Assembly: GCF_016802725.1 (NCBI RefSeq)
Contig: NC_052666.1
Location: 22,287,497 to 22,351,496, forward strand
Direction: 5' to 3'
Length of the DNA stretch: 64,000 nt
From: Solenopsis invicta
Taxonomy: Eukaryota > Arthropoda > Insecta > Hymenoptera > Formicidae
Shown here piece after piece: positions 40,251 through 52,555 of the stretch. The position numbers were made by a program, and so were the translations under genes. Each line of letters opens with the position of its first letter. Within the stretch, counting starts at the first letter, position 1. A model generated the notes under the pieces. That model was not told the origin of the DNA. It did no database searches and was given only the letters and a program-made list of their open reading frames with translations.

Positions 40251-43200
40251 GTTTATGGGGATATTAAAGTAAATTAAGTGAAAATAAAATCCTTGTTTCA
40301 ATTACTTACAAAAATAAAATGTATCTTCCATATGGAACATTTGTAAAGAAACAAAAATATTTTTTTATAACTGACGTTGAACTTCATTATATGCTTATAT
40401 GTATAATAAAGCTAGAAAACAAAATAAATTGAAAATAACAAAGAAACTCATTATTTTCTAAATCAATACCTCACAAGATACAAATATCTTACGAGATTTA
40501 TACAAAATTCAATTGGAAGCGTGACAACCATCAATATTTTACTAAGCAGTTTAGATTTTTGTTTAAAAAAATGACCATTTTTTATGTGCTTTAATAATTA
40601 ACGATTTTGCAAGTTCCCGTTTTTAAATAACATGATGTATATTGTATCTGACTTTACATACCTTTTTTTTCCATTGTAATTTCTTTACAGCGCGTTAAAA
40701 ATAGTATATAAATGCCTGATTATTCAAAGGATCGAGTTGGTTCAGATTTTACAAACATTGCAGCTATTATCTTTCTCCTTGCTATGACATCTTCTCGAAC
40801 ATTCTGCGGAAATATTGTTGAGATTCTCTCTCAGATAAAGTAATACTACTTTATACGAAGCGGCACAAATTAAATCGAAATTTCTTGGCTGCTGTGCCAA
40901 CAAATTGTATTTAACAATTGTAGCTTTACGGTTTACATTGCATTTCTCTTGTGTATCCTTATTCTGCACGAAATTTATCCAGTGAATACTCATCTGTTCT
41001 CTTTCTCTCCACCTCTTTTACGCGAAGATAATTATTACCGGATATATACAGAGATCGTAACAACTTCTTCGCATTAAGAGAACAGCTGGATGTGAATGCG
41101 AGAGGAGTTATTTTTTAATGGAGTCATTGTTCATTATTCGCGTTCGCTCGTCCTCGCGTATTCGTTATCTATGGAAACCACCCGGCTACGCTATTATTCC
41201 CGTATTGAATGAAGTTGAGTGCATGCACATCGCGCGTTCCTTATTTCCTAAAAGACGAACATTTTACGTTTCTCGGTAATCCAATTACGAAACACTCGGA
41301 TATATATCCCACATGGCTTTCTCCTTATTCTTTCGTATATGTTTATCATTTTAATAAACAGATGGTATAATTCGTGGTTACCGTGGCGCAAGAGTTACAC
41401 GTTTGCTCTCTGTGCCAAAGATTCAGGTCCAAATCCATCCATATCAGATTTTTAATTGATCATTTCTCCGCGCGGAAGGCAGTAGCAAATTACCGAGAGT
41501 ACCTTTGGCAATCACCATCGAGCATGCACGAGCATGCATCAAGTTCGATTATGAAGGATCGACTTGATAAAGAGAGATGGTCCAATTCACGTAAATTAAC
41601 AAATTTATGTGCATACATTAGACTTTTTCTAAAGAATTAAAAGGATATCTAATATATACGCAATAAAATTATAATGAAATCTTTAATTACATATATTGTA
41701 TATAATTATTTATTGTTTTATTCTTTACTCTGTGAAGAAATATAAGTCTATATATTTTTTCACAGAAAAATAAAGTTGCATTTATTAAATATTAGTTTAA
41801 TTAACGTGAAACAAAAATTATTATTAAATAATTGTTATACATAATTTAATAATAAAATGCTTAAGTTTTGTACATAAAGTCTAACAACAAAATTATTTGG
41901 TCCACGTAACAATATAGAAAAATGTACTTTGTGGAAGCAACTAAATTTTTTATTATATAAAACAACATATTTATTGTTAAAAATACATCCCAATTAAACA
42001 ATTTTGTTAAAGGCATTAAATTTTTTTCTTAGTGTATGTTTTGCATATTCCGTTCGAAACATTTTGCAAAATTGTAAATTGGACAACCAACGATTCAGTA
42101 AAATAAATTTCGTTTATCTCTAATTCATCTACGATGTTTCCCTCCTTTTTTTTCACCTCGCCAACCCTCGAAGCGACCCAACACGTCGTTCTCTACGGAA
42201 GGGTCGCCAACCGAGAGGGTCAAGTGTTCATCGGGCGTTTCTCGTTCGCTCGCGTTGACCGTAGGGTCGCATAATGCCCTCCTTCGAAATGCAAGTCCCG
42301 AACAGAGTCGTCCATTGCGGCCGTACGATCGATCTTATCCGTCGAACGTACGTTTGCTTTCTCGCTCGAATCGCGAGTTATACGAAGACGACGAATCGTA
42401 CGGCCCGACTTCCCTTCCCCGCGTGTGATTTCCTCTTTCCCTCCATTTCCCTCGCTTTATTTCACCAGCGGAATTCCCGGAATTGGGGAAAGCCGACGGC
42501 GGAATAGGTGAGCTTACGTTACCCTGAGATATTGGAAGTAACGACAGACGCGAGAGACCGCAAGCACAGTTTCCAGCAACGGGCGAAGAGGATTCTATCA
42601 TTGATTTGTCGTCGGTAGAAACGCCGTTCCCATTGGAACGAGTGCGACCGCGAGCGATGAGGAGGGGAAACTTCGCATAGACGCGCTATCTGCAAGGAGA
42701 GCACGGAGAAATATCATCGTCTCTACCCGTATATTTGTCTCTAATCGTAAATTACTTACAATTGAAGACAATTATTATTAATGGAGGAAAGAAGATTCCT
42801 TCCTACCGTCGATTAACTCTCGGATTAAATGGAATGGATTTAACGTCGAGATTTAATTACCGCCGCAATCAACGATCGCGAAAGAAGCTTGAGAAGCGGC
42901 TACATCGAGTATCTTATACCTCTACTGAGAAACGTCAACTCGATGTCGCAGTAACGTCGCAATATAAAATAATCGCCGTAGTCGCAATAAAACTTTATCG
43001 CGAGTAAAATCGTAACGAATACATCCCGTTTCCCTCTCACGAATGCCCGAAACATTTCCCCGGTCGTGCCGACTATCCGTCGACTATCTTAAGTGTCTCT
43101 CAAGGTGTCGGGGAAAGTTCCGTTTATTACTACGATCGTTAGTGAGACGCAGTTGTCGTCGCTGTAATTCTTCATTCTCTTCGTCTTTTTGGATCCCAAT

Positions 43201-44114
43201 GATCAAGATTCTCGCGTTTCGCTCGAAAGTTCCTGGTCGTCTGATGCAATTAATTGTAGTTAATCAATTTATTAATAACCTGTTTCATATATTTCAAGTT
43301 TTTTTTCATTTGCAGCTTTTCTTGATATCTCCTTATCATTTATGTAAAACACGTTACAATTGCGTTAATTTCGTTTTCATCGTTGCAGTTGCTCAACTAG
43401 AAAAAAAAATTGCACAACTCGATAAAAGCAATATTGTTTTTTAATATTCAGATCGGTTATACACGCGTACCGAGTATCATTTCAATTCGATTGCAGAACC
43501 AATAGAAAGTATAGCTTTTAACAGATAGACAAACAAATGAGGAACTCCGCCTGCAATAATCGCAAATGTTATTGTCGCTTTTAAATATTTGCGGAAATGA
43601 CTTTCTGCGCGAAATTAAATGAAAACGCGAGTCAAGTTCGGGCGGGCGTAAATCGACATTTGGCAGTTTTAAAGGTAAACATTAAATCCATTATTTGTAT
43701 GCCATCAGATGCGTATCGATATTTGCTTGCACATCGCGCGACTGTATTAAAAGTAAACACAATCGCCCCGTTATGAGAAAGAGACATGTCAATTAGAATA
43801 AATGTCAAAAAAAAAATAAATAAATAAATAACGTTTCAGCGCTTGCCCGTCACGTTGCTACCTCACGAATATTATTTTCTGACGTTTAACGAAAATTTAT
43901 ATGCCGTTTGGACGCGAGAGAAGCGCGCGTGGCAGGCGATCGTATCGCGTAGTTTTTCGAACAAGTGATTTCCGCACGTCACGTTCGCGAACATTGCATT
44001 ATTCCCGATCCGCGGAGACCAAGACAATCGGACGATCGCGAACCGATTCTAGCGACGTCCGGCGAGCGAAATATCGAATTGCTCTCAAGACACATCGTCT
44101 GCGCTCGGGGGAAA

Positions 44115-44220
44115 GGTCTCACGTTTATCTCCCCATGTCGTCCCGTAGACGGAAGACGGGATGACCGTCGCGGGAAATGGAATGTCACGCGGAGAAAGTG
44201 CAAACTGTCGGGAATTTATT
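44115..44220. repeat. GC-rich duplicated block, copy 1
   Basis: Shares with 45585-45689 the ordered strings CGTTTATCTC, GATGACCGTCGCG, GAAAT then GAATGTC, CGCG, GAGA and ACTGTC, GGAATTTATT, at about 80% identity and in the same orientation. The matching phase across both copies reads MTVA-N-MSR-ES--C-EFIRL, but copy 1 has an in-frame TAG four codons upstream, so coding function is unlikely. Family B copy 1 lies between the two blocks. Confidence 0.6.
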
Positions 44221-44324
44221 AGACTCGCGAGATAATTTCACCGCGTCGCGGAGAATCTCAGGGAGAAATTATGGCAATCGAGATTCTACCAGCGTGCGTG
44301 CGTCGACCATTAAGGCCATTCTGT

Positions 44325-45191
44325 GGGGGAGAGTTGCCAAATGCGTATCACAGTTAAGATATTTTTGTTATATTTCGCATTTGATGCTGTTTTGGATGCA
44401 AATCAAAATTCAAAATTGTAGATTGATGTTTCAATCTAGTATTACATGTTACATTTTTCAATAATGCCAAATTAATTTGTTATAAACTTTTCTGTCATGC
44501 TGCGACAGGTTAGTGATGTAGAAAATTGTCGTCTAAAACGTATTTGTAGTCCTTTAAATCGTATCGTCTTCAAAAATATCGAATTTATGAATTAAAATTA
44601 TTAAAAATGTAAGAAATCATTAACTAATATTTATTTTATTAATAATATAATGAAAAAGCAATTAAATATTCAATAATTAATAAATAGCCATAATGAAAAC
44701 ACTGAAATAAAACTAGCTTAACTTATTTTTGTAATTGAAGGTATTTTTTATAGCAATTACTAGTTATACTATTACTACTTAACAATCTTATATTAATACT
44801 ATTTCTTTACAGTAAAATTTGTGGTAGCACGAGTTAGAAAACTTGACAGAGTTTATAAAAATAATAGATTTAATTTTTATAATAATTGTATATACAATAA
44901 ATGAAAAATATTCTACAACAAGCTTTCTTTTATGACAATATAGCAATTTAAAATAAAATTGCATAATTACGTTATTATCAACTATATTATGTTGATGAAA
45001 GATTTATATCAGATGTCTGATTTTCTAAAATGCTAATAGCATGCACAAAATAAAATAAAACTTGTTAAATATTATTTATTTCTTATTTACTTTTTTATTT
45101 TTGTCGCTAAATGTTGCTCATAAGAAATAAAACAGTAAAATATTGAATAGGTACGCTTTAGAAGACCGGTACGCATTCAGCAACTTTCGCC
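44325..45191 (+). mobile_element. Family B TIR transposon, copy 1 (867 bp)
   Basis: The left end reads GGGGAGAGTTGCCAAATGCG and the right end, reversed, GGCGAAAGTTGCTGAATGCG, so the termini are inverted repeats of about 25 bp. A TA follows the right end. The interior from about 44810 aligns by eye with copy 2 (55180 onward), including the run TGGTAGYACGA, then AAAACTT and later ATAATTGTATATACAATAAA. It is AT-rich with no long open frame: a non-autonomous DNA element, possibly Tc1/mariner-like given the TA flank. It lies between two duplicated GC-rich blocks (see 44115 and 45585). Confidence 0.7.
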
Positions 45192-45584
45192 TACTAAACG
45201 CAGGTCGCAGATCGCAAATGTGGACACCCTATCGTAAACGTCAATGATATTATTAACGCTTTTGCTTGACTGTCACGTTCGCGTTTGCGACCTGCAATCC
45301 GCCTTCTGCGTCTTACGAACTTTGAAAGGTCCTCAGACTCAGAGTGTCTAATAATTATCGTGAATAGAGCTTCTAGAAAAGGAGCCTTCCGTGATGATAA
45401 ATGTCATCTCCGAAATTATCCCCACCGACTAGGCTTGCTATAGCGCACGATATTCGAAAATTAACTTTACTGTAGAATTAAATGCACTTCAGCGCCGTAT
45501 ATATATCGTCGGTTATCTATTATCTCTCGCTGCGCGAAATACGGAACTATGTTAGAGACTTATCTCCCGTGCTCCGAGAAGAAC

Positions 45585-45689
45585 GTTCTCGCGTTTATCT
45601 CGCCGCCGGTCCTGCGAGCGAACAGTCGGATGACCGTCGCGAGAAATAGAATGTCCCGCGAAGAGAGCGCGGACTGTCAGGAATTTATT
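45585..45689. repeat. GC-rich duplicated block, copy 2
   Basis: Partner of 44115-44220. Similarity extends weakly upstream (TATCTCCCGTGCTCCGAG against TCGTCTGCGCTCGGGG) and stops right after GGAATTTATT. An open frame of 126 codons crosses this copy, but it continues into Arg/Glu-rich low-complexity sequence with no family resemblance. Confidence 0.6.
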
Positions 45690-47041
45690 CGCCTTCTTAT
45701 ACCGGGAGCTTCGCAGGCGCGACCTCGGTCGAGGAGATACAAGACCCGTTCTCGAGCCTTTTCTCTTCCCTTCGGGGCGGCGGTGAAAAGGTGCTGCGAA
45801 TTTTCTGAATTTCATCCGACGCGAAAGGAACAGTCTCTTTCTCGGAACGAGTGGCGAGAGGAGAGAGAGAGGGGGGGAGGGGATGAAAGGATACGACGAG
45901 GAGCCAAAAGAGAGGAAAGGGTGACATGACACGCGGCAGGATATTGTGTCCTAGAGTCTGCTGCCGTTTCCACTTTGAAACAGCTATGTTCAATCGGTCG
46001 AAATTTACTCCGGCGCGATTCCTCCTACTTTTTCACCCCACTTGTCCTTCTCACGGGACGGACGAGAGTGGTCGAGATGCGCGAGCGGACCGTCGCGTCG
46101 GCGATCGAGCGCGCGACAAGAAACTATAAATTCCAGAATTGGCAATCAAGTGGGCCACGGTTTCTATCTCGCGTGCTTGTGTGCGTGTCGCGGTTACTAC
46201 GGTGATGTAACAGGCGCAATAAAGCGGGAGATTGCGTTTCCGATCAAGAACAGTTTTTTATATAAAATGGAAATGAAAAAGTAGTTTCGCGATGTACGAC
46301 TCCGACTTTGTAATCCTTTAGCACCCGGTCCCCGCGAAATTGCTTCTGCACCGAGTAAATACGGCCGCGAAATAATTGTGTATACTTAATAAAAAAAAAT
46401 CCGACAATCTCATCAATATTGAAACTTTATTTGTTATCGGCGGGGGAGTATCGTTGGAATATTTGCATGAATTTCACACACTTTCACTATTTTATTTTTT
46501 ATTTATACTCTAATTTTTATTCATACGCTTCCTTCATATGTTTGCAAAGCATATTTGAGTAACGGGGGACAACTTTCCGCTGTCACTTCCCCCCGGGGTC
46601 ATGTTTATAAATTTAAATCCGCGCGCGATAAACGAATCAATATCGATGCAGATGAGGCGAAAACCCGAAATACGGTCACTGGGCAAACCCACCACCGTCG
46701 ATCGAAAACTTTCCGAGAGTTATTTTAATTCCAATCCGACCGACTTTACGATGAGAACGGGCGCTATCTCGCAAGATTATTTTTCCGCGAATTTTAAGAG
46801 AATCCTTGCCACTCGATGATTCAACCGTGGCGAAGGAAATCAGGTCATGACAACGTTATCTCTTACACGATCTAAATGAGAATTGACTCCTCTTCTTTTT
46901 ATCTCTTCAAGCGCATTCTCTACACAAACTCTCAAATAGCCAAAGATATCACCTATCAAAATTATAGTCAATCTTGACTGATATCTTTTCACATGCACAA
47001 CTTTTTGCCAAGAACTTTCCATAAATACGATAAATGTGTTA

Positions 47042-48077
47042 GAGAAGAGTTGCTGAATGCATATCGATTACTTGAATCGTGGCCTCATCAATATTTTATA
47101 TTTCTACTGAATATAAGCAACACGTTTAAATAGGAGATAAAAATGAGAAATAAAAAAGTAATACAGACAAAATCACGTAGCTGATAATGATGTCGTTCTA
47201 TTTTATATAGAATTCTTTTATTTTCCTAAAAGAGAATTTATTGTAAAATTACATTTATATACAGAGTATCTATAAAATTTATTCTCACCTCTTACATTTC
47301 GAAAATGGTTCAAAATTATGAAAAACCGCAAAATACGTGTCCGATCATTTCAAAAGTCTATTTTACTTTTACAACTCCTTTAAAAGAGTAACTTCTCGAA
47401 ATGATCGAATGCTTACGTATTTTGTGGCTTTTCACAATTTTGAACCGAAATGCAGCAAATAAAAACAGATTTTATAGATACCTATCTTGTATATATGTTT
47501 GCAATATTATAAATTATTATAAATCGATATTTTTATAAAATCTGTCAAGTTTCCTAAAGCTATTACAAATTTTATTACAGTAAATGATATTAACATAAGT
47601 AATTATAATAAAATGAATGATTAATATGAATAAAAAGATATAAATTAAAATTGATTTTAATTAAATTTTTGCAATTGACATATTTTTATTTGTATTAATT
47701 ATTAATTTTATTATTACTAACACTTATTAGTTTTATGTCAATATCATTTATTGTAATAAAATTTTTAGTGATGTAATTGAAAAAAAATTGATAGATTTTA
47801 TAATAATATTGATTTAACTTTTACAACAATTGCAAACGTGTATACAGAATGTGTATACAATCTTCTCGTGTATCTTTTGCAGCATATTATAGAAAAACTT
47901 ACAATAGAATAATTAATACTGTAATTAATAGTGAAAGATTAGACACCGTAATAGTAGGCATTTTACGTTAAGCTATAATTTCATTTCAAACGTTTATTTG
48001 CGTACAAATAATTACCAAATGAGAAATACGTATAATAAAATATAACTTGAGTAGTACGTATACGGCAACTCTCACTT
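47042..48077. mobile_element. Family B TIR transposon, copy 3 with a nested hairpin element
   Basis: Flanked by TA on both sides (47040-47041 and 48078-48079). Left end GAGAAGAGTTGCTGAATGC; right end reversed AAGTGAGAGTTGCCGTATACG. The left 150 bp match the reversed right part of copies 1 and 2, whereas the interior (47640-47860) matches copies 1, 2 and 4 in the forward sense, so this copy looks internally rearranged or inverted at its ends. A separate foldback element (47250-47500) sits inside and partly accounts for its 1,036-bp length. Confidence 0.6.
47250..47500. mobile_element. Foldback MITE nested in Family B copy 3
   Basis: Two arms of about 100 bp are inverted copies. The left arm carries GTATCTATAAAAT, then GGTTCAAAATTATGAAAAACC, CAAAATACGTG and GATCATTTC; the right arm reversed carries GTATCTATAAAATCTG, GGTTCAAAATTGTGAAAAGCC, CAAAATACGTAAG and GATCATTTCG. 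The central 45 bp are themselves weakly palindromic, so the transcript could form an almost continuous 250-nt hairpin. Confidence 0.75.
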
Positions 48078-49933
48078 TAAGTAGCCTCTTTGTAATTAAA
48101 AAAAATATTTTTTTACAATTACACGATAAAAAGTTTTCTAATATTAATATTAAAGTGCGTGCTATAATTTAACTAAAACTTATATACAAACAAAAGTTGT
48201 AAATGAAATGTTTTATTAACGATAAGGGCGCAGCGTAAGTCGGCTAACTTGTAAAAGTCTCTCTCGACGCTGAAATAATAGTCTCAAATAATCTATTGAC
48301 CGAAAGATCTACGTCACGAGGACAAGAGCCTCCAGGAATATCACGGAGCATAAAAGACGATAGCCGTGAAATAACGCGCAAAAAATCTTTTCATCGCGAA
48401 CGTCGCGGTCACATCTTACGAGGGCGGAGCTCGCTCGGAGCGCCTTATCCGCGTCGTGCTGGAAACTTTTTAATGAAATGTTGTGACAAGCGCATAATGC
48501 TGCGCCCGGACGAAACTTCCGGAGACGGCGACGTCGGCAGGGAGCTCCGTTCACAATGAGCTGCGGCGCGGCTCGAGTTTCTGGCGATCGTCGAATTGTT
48601 AAATTTAATTACCGAAGTGAACCGAACGCAAGAGAGGGAGAGAGATGGTACTGTATATGCATTCGCTTAACATTCGCCCCGTCGCCTGCACCTGCGATCG
48701 AACTCGCGGTGTGAATTGTTGAATACGTTAGACGCGAAAGGCCGCGATTAAACCGCGAGGCGGCGACGACGCGCCGAAACAATAACGAAATAAGTTGCTC
48801 CTTCTCCGGAGAGGCGCGGTCGGATGGGGCAGGATTCAAGCGATATGAAAGTTTCGCGAAATTTCAGTCAGAGGCTCGACGCGCGAATTCCGCACGGCTC
48901 TGCGGACAGAGACGGGCGAATGGTACAGTTTGCCAGCGGCTTAGCGAGAGTTCTAACTTCTTCCGCGATTCTGTGGAAATTTGTAAACGTTCTGTACGGG
49001 GCAGAGGGTATTCTCAACGGGTAACACAATGTTTCTGCTTCGAAGGCGGTGCGGATGCAAAGCGAGAAAGTAACAAAGAGAGTGTCACAAGTCGAGCTTC
49101 ATTAAGGAGCAACTCATCGAGTTTGCAGAACGGGATACCATTGTGCAATGGTAATTGTCATCTGTAGCTCTATAAGCACGTAGGAGGAAGTCGCGAGTCA
49201 ATTGTAATCATTCCAACAAAATAATAAACATTATAATTTGTTTTTACGTCGAGATCCTCATGGCTAATCTACTTTGAGTAGGAAGAAATTGCTGATATTT
49301 TTGTCCTTTCTAGTACTCCTTTTTTTTATACAATTCTTGTCTCTTATTTTTATAACAGTTTTAATGAAAATAAATGTTGTAGCTGCAAAATTTAAAAAAA
49401 ATGCAATAAGAGACCAAAGCTGTGACAAATTTTATTATTTTGTTGGATAAAATAAAACACAAAGCATTCTAACATTATTGACATTATTTTTCTGATAGTC
49501 GAGAGGCAGTTTTCTAAAAAAATCGTAAAAGAGTCTCCTACATTTTTTACTCCTACATCGACGTCTTGGGACACGAAGACGCCTTCCGTCCCTGCTTTTA
49601 ATAAACGTAATAGAGTGTAAAGCACCGAGATAAAGCATACCTCTATCCCCTTGCCAGCTCCTCGACTTAACATCAACCATGCCCTGGTTTCATGCCTTGC
49701 CTGTTACCACTAGGACCTCAGGAACAACATTTCAAGGCAAATCCAGCCACAGTGGCGATGGCTACCCTCAGCGAATCCTCTAGAAACACTGAATTGTTTC
49801 CAGAAACAACTACATACCTCGAGCATTTACTAAATTGCGCATTTGATTAGAGTATACTCGCGCTCTATTTGTCGTTCATTATAGTTCATTAGACATTTCT
49901 GAGACGCGATAAAATAATGCATGAATATAACAC

Positions 49934-50024
49934 ATTAATATATTAATAATATTAAAAATGTATATTATAAATATATTATAAATATACATTAAATATTATT
50001 AATATTATTATTATTAATATATAT
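49934..50024. repeat. AT-only palindrome
   Basis: An imperfect palindrome made almost entirely of A and T, centred near 49975 (TGTATATTATAAATATATT and its reverse partner). This is low-complexity AT-rich DNA, with potential to form a cruciform. Confidence 0.5.
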
Positions 50025-50525
50025 GATGTCTTAGACCGTACATTTGTGTAGTTCTTTTAAAATAAAAGGAAGTAATTTTTATCAAAAATTCCAAAAATTT
50101 TAATAAGTAAATTCGTTCTGTCGAATAGTGATGTATTCAACTTCTAATTCCAACCGAACTGTCTAGATTAGATATTAAATTTTTTAAATGTACATATTTT
50201 ACAAATTTTAATTAAACACAAAAAAATAAGAAACTTGTTTTTTTTTCTAGAAATGTTTTCAATAACCTTAAAATGTTCTTAAAAGAATGTGATGAAAAAA
50301 TAAAATTTAAATGAAAAAGTAACAGAATTATTTCTAAATAATAATAAATATAATATTATTAAATAAATATATATTAATATATTAATATCGATGAATTATT
50401 CTTCACTTTCTTTGATAAGAAAAGAACTTTTCTCTTTATTCAGAATAATCACACAAGGGCACTTTTTAAGCGATTTATTTCTTGTAATTTTATTTCTTAT
50501 TACTATTGTTTTGTTATTACCTTTA

Positions 50526-50526
50526 A

Positions 50527-50582
<56 letters not shown>
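50526..50582. repeat. ATT trinucleotide repeat
   Basis: About 19 ATT units. It creates poly-Leu, poly-Asn and poly-Ile open frames on the two strands; all are artefacts of the repeat. Confidence 0.97.
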
Positions 50583-50585
<3 letters not shown>

Positions 50586-52414
50586 AGGTAATGTAATACG
50601 GCTTTGAATTTCGATAACATTGTGATACGTATGAAGCAGAATCCCATAATCTAATGTTCTCATGGCACCTCAATATCCACAAATAATAACGACGAGAATA
50701 TACCAGTTTATAAAAGATACGAGTATAAAGTGAAGAGAGAAAAAGAAACAAAATGAAACAGCAAGGGAGAAAGAGGTAGAAAGGAAGACTATTTGGCGAT
50801 CGAGCGAGTGTAGCCATTATATTTTATCTTTGAAAGTAACAATAAAAATTGCACTTACTTCGTGAGATTGCTTCGCAATTACTGGAAAATTGAATATTAT
50901 AACGCTGCATCATCTCGTTTTTAAGTATAATAGAGCTATATCCTTCAATGCTTTCGAATAGAGTAACCTATACAATAACCGTTTAATCGCTTCACAATGT
51001 TAGGATAAATTTTTTTACGTCGTATTTTCACATTACATCTAAAATTTCATGTGTCGATTAAAAAAGGACGAAAAATTATTATTTTTTTTTTTAATCCTAC
51101 TATTCACGATGCTTATGACGACGGAAAGGCGTTTAAGCTAAAATTATTTAATTCAACATGGACTCAACGCAGACGAACAGAAAATCTTTTAATTATTTAG
51201 CTCGGTAGCGTGGAGAGAAAAAAAGAAGACTTTGATGGCAATGCGTAGAAAGTCAGGAATGTTCTAATTTGAATGGCGAGGAGCTTAATTAATTGGATTG
51301 CGAAAGCCTTTAAGTTTCCTGGAACATGGATGAGATTTTAAACTACGGCAATGTACCTCGACATCCCCCAACTACGTGAAGCTTTAGCATTGCCTTGAAA
51401 CGTTTCCATAAATATTTTTCTTCCTAATATTTAATGAGTGACTACCACGACAGAATGAGAAGAGAAAAAATACGGAAGAAGTAGATGGTTTAATTTATCT
51501 CAAGTTATTTAGCAGTCCTCATTCTATAATAAGAACTGTCCAAAGTACGGAACTTAACGTATCTGAAATAAAAAGTTAATACCCGGTTAATATCATTAAA
51601 TACTCTTAAACATTATTTTATATAAATCACGTTTAAATAACTATTAAACAAACAACTATGAACTCGTTAAAAATTTTGATTACTAAATATTTCACAAGCT
51701 CAAGTCTTACAAATGCCACACTTACTAAGCATTAACAATTTTTTCTCTTTGGTAATGAAAATATTAAATTGCGAAAGAAAATATTAATACATAAAAAATA
51801 TTATTAAAACGAAACTAACTCAGATATTTAATTGATAAAAAAATTTGCTGCTCTCGAACACAAAACCGCACATTTGTAAAATTTTTCAGATTTTGAAGAT
51901 AAAGCACGTTTACGTGCGAACGGCGTATTTCTGGCGCCACCATTGCTCCCAGCCGGTGCCAAGCTATCGTTCTATGATTTCGCGAAAGCGGTCTCGTGTA
52001 ACAATGCATTTGCACCCAGGATGAACGGTGGCGCGGACGAAGACCGCCGCTCGCAATCAGGGGTGAATTTACAACGAGGCGCCGGCTCTATTTCACCACC
52101 ATGACGGAGCCGGCGACAACGACGACAGGATTAAATGCCAGGCTAGTCATAACCACGCCCCGGGGCTTAGAGACTCTTAGAACAATGGACGTTGCTTCTC
52201 AGTTCGACAAAAGTAACGCATCCCATCCACCGTTATACAGCGGTGGCGGTTTATTATCTGAAACGCGGAAATTGAATCTCGCATACGTCAAGATTTTAAC
52301 GTGTGAATTTTGTGTTTTGGAGTCTTTACACGAGAAAAACAGTTTTACTGGAGCATCCAAAAATTTAGTCAAATATTAATTTGAAAATAATTTTATTAGA
52401 TTGTTAAGATAATT

Positions 52415-52555
52415 ATGAAGGACGTTCAAGCATCATGAGCAAAAAGTTTTGACATTCTAGCAATTTGCTTGAGCATCTTATATAATTCTAGTTGATCAAT
52501 AATTTTTAGACACTTCAGCAAAACTGTTCTTTTCGTGCACGAGATCGATTTTAGT
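52415..52555 (-). mobile_element. Family A fragment, inverted and rearranged
   Basis: Reversed, 52420-52490 gives GCTAGAATGTCAAAACTTTTTG and CATGATGCTTGAACGTCC, equivalent to 19405-19460 with a small deletion. The following stretch to 52555 (CAGCAAAACTGTTCTTTTCG) instead resembles 19515-19545 in the forward sense. It is therefore a short scrambled remnant. Confidence 0.4.

Noticed and set aside
49392..49680. Two overlapping minus-strand frames of 81 and 94 codons
   Set aside because: Neither resembles a known family and both run into AT-rich sequence; possibly a decayed transposon but not supportable.
50391..50817. Poly-Leu, poly-Asn and poly-Ile open frames
   Set aside because: All are products of the ATT microsatellite.
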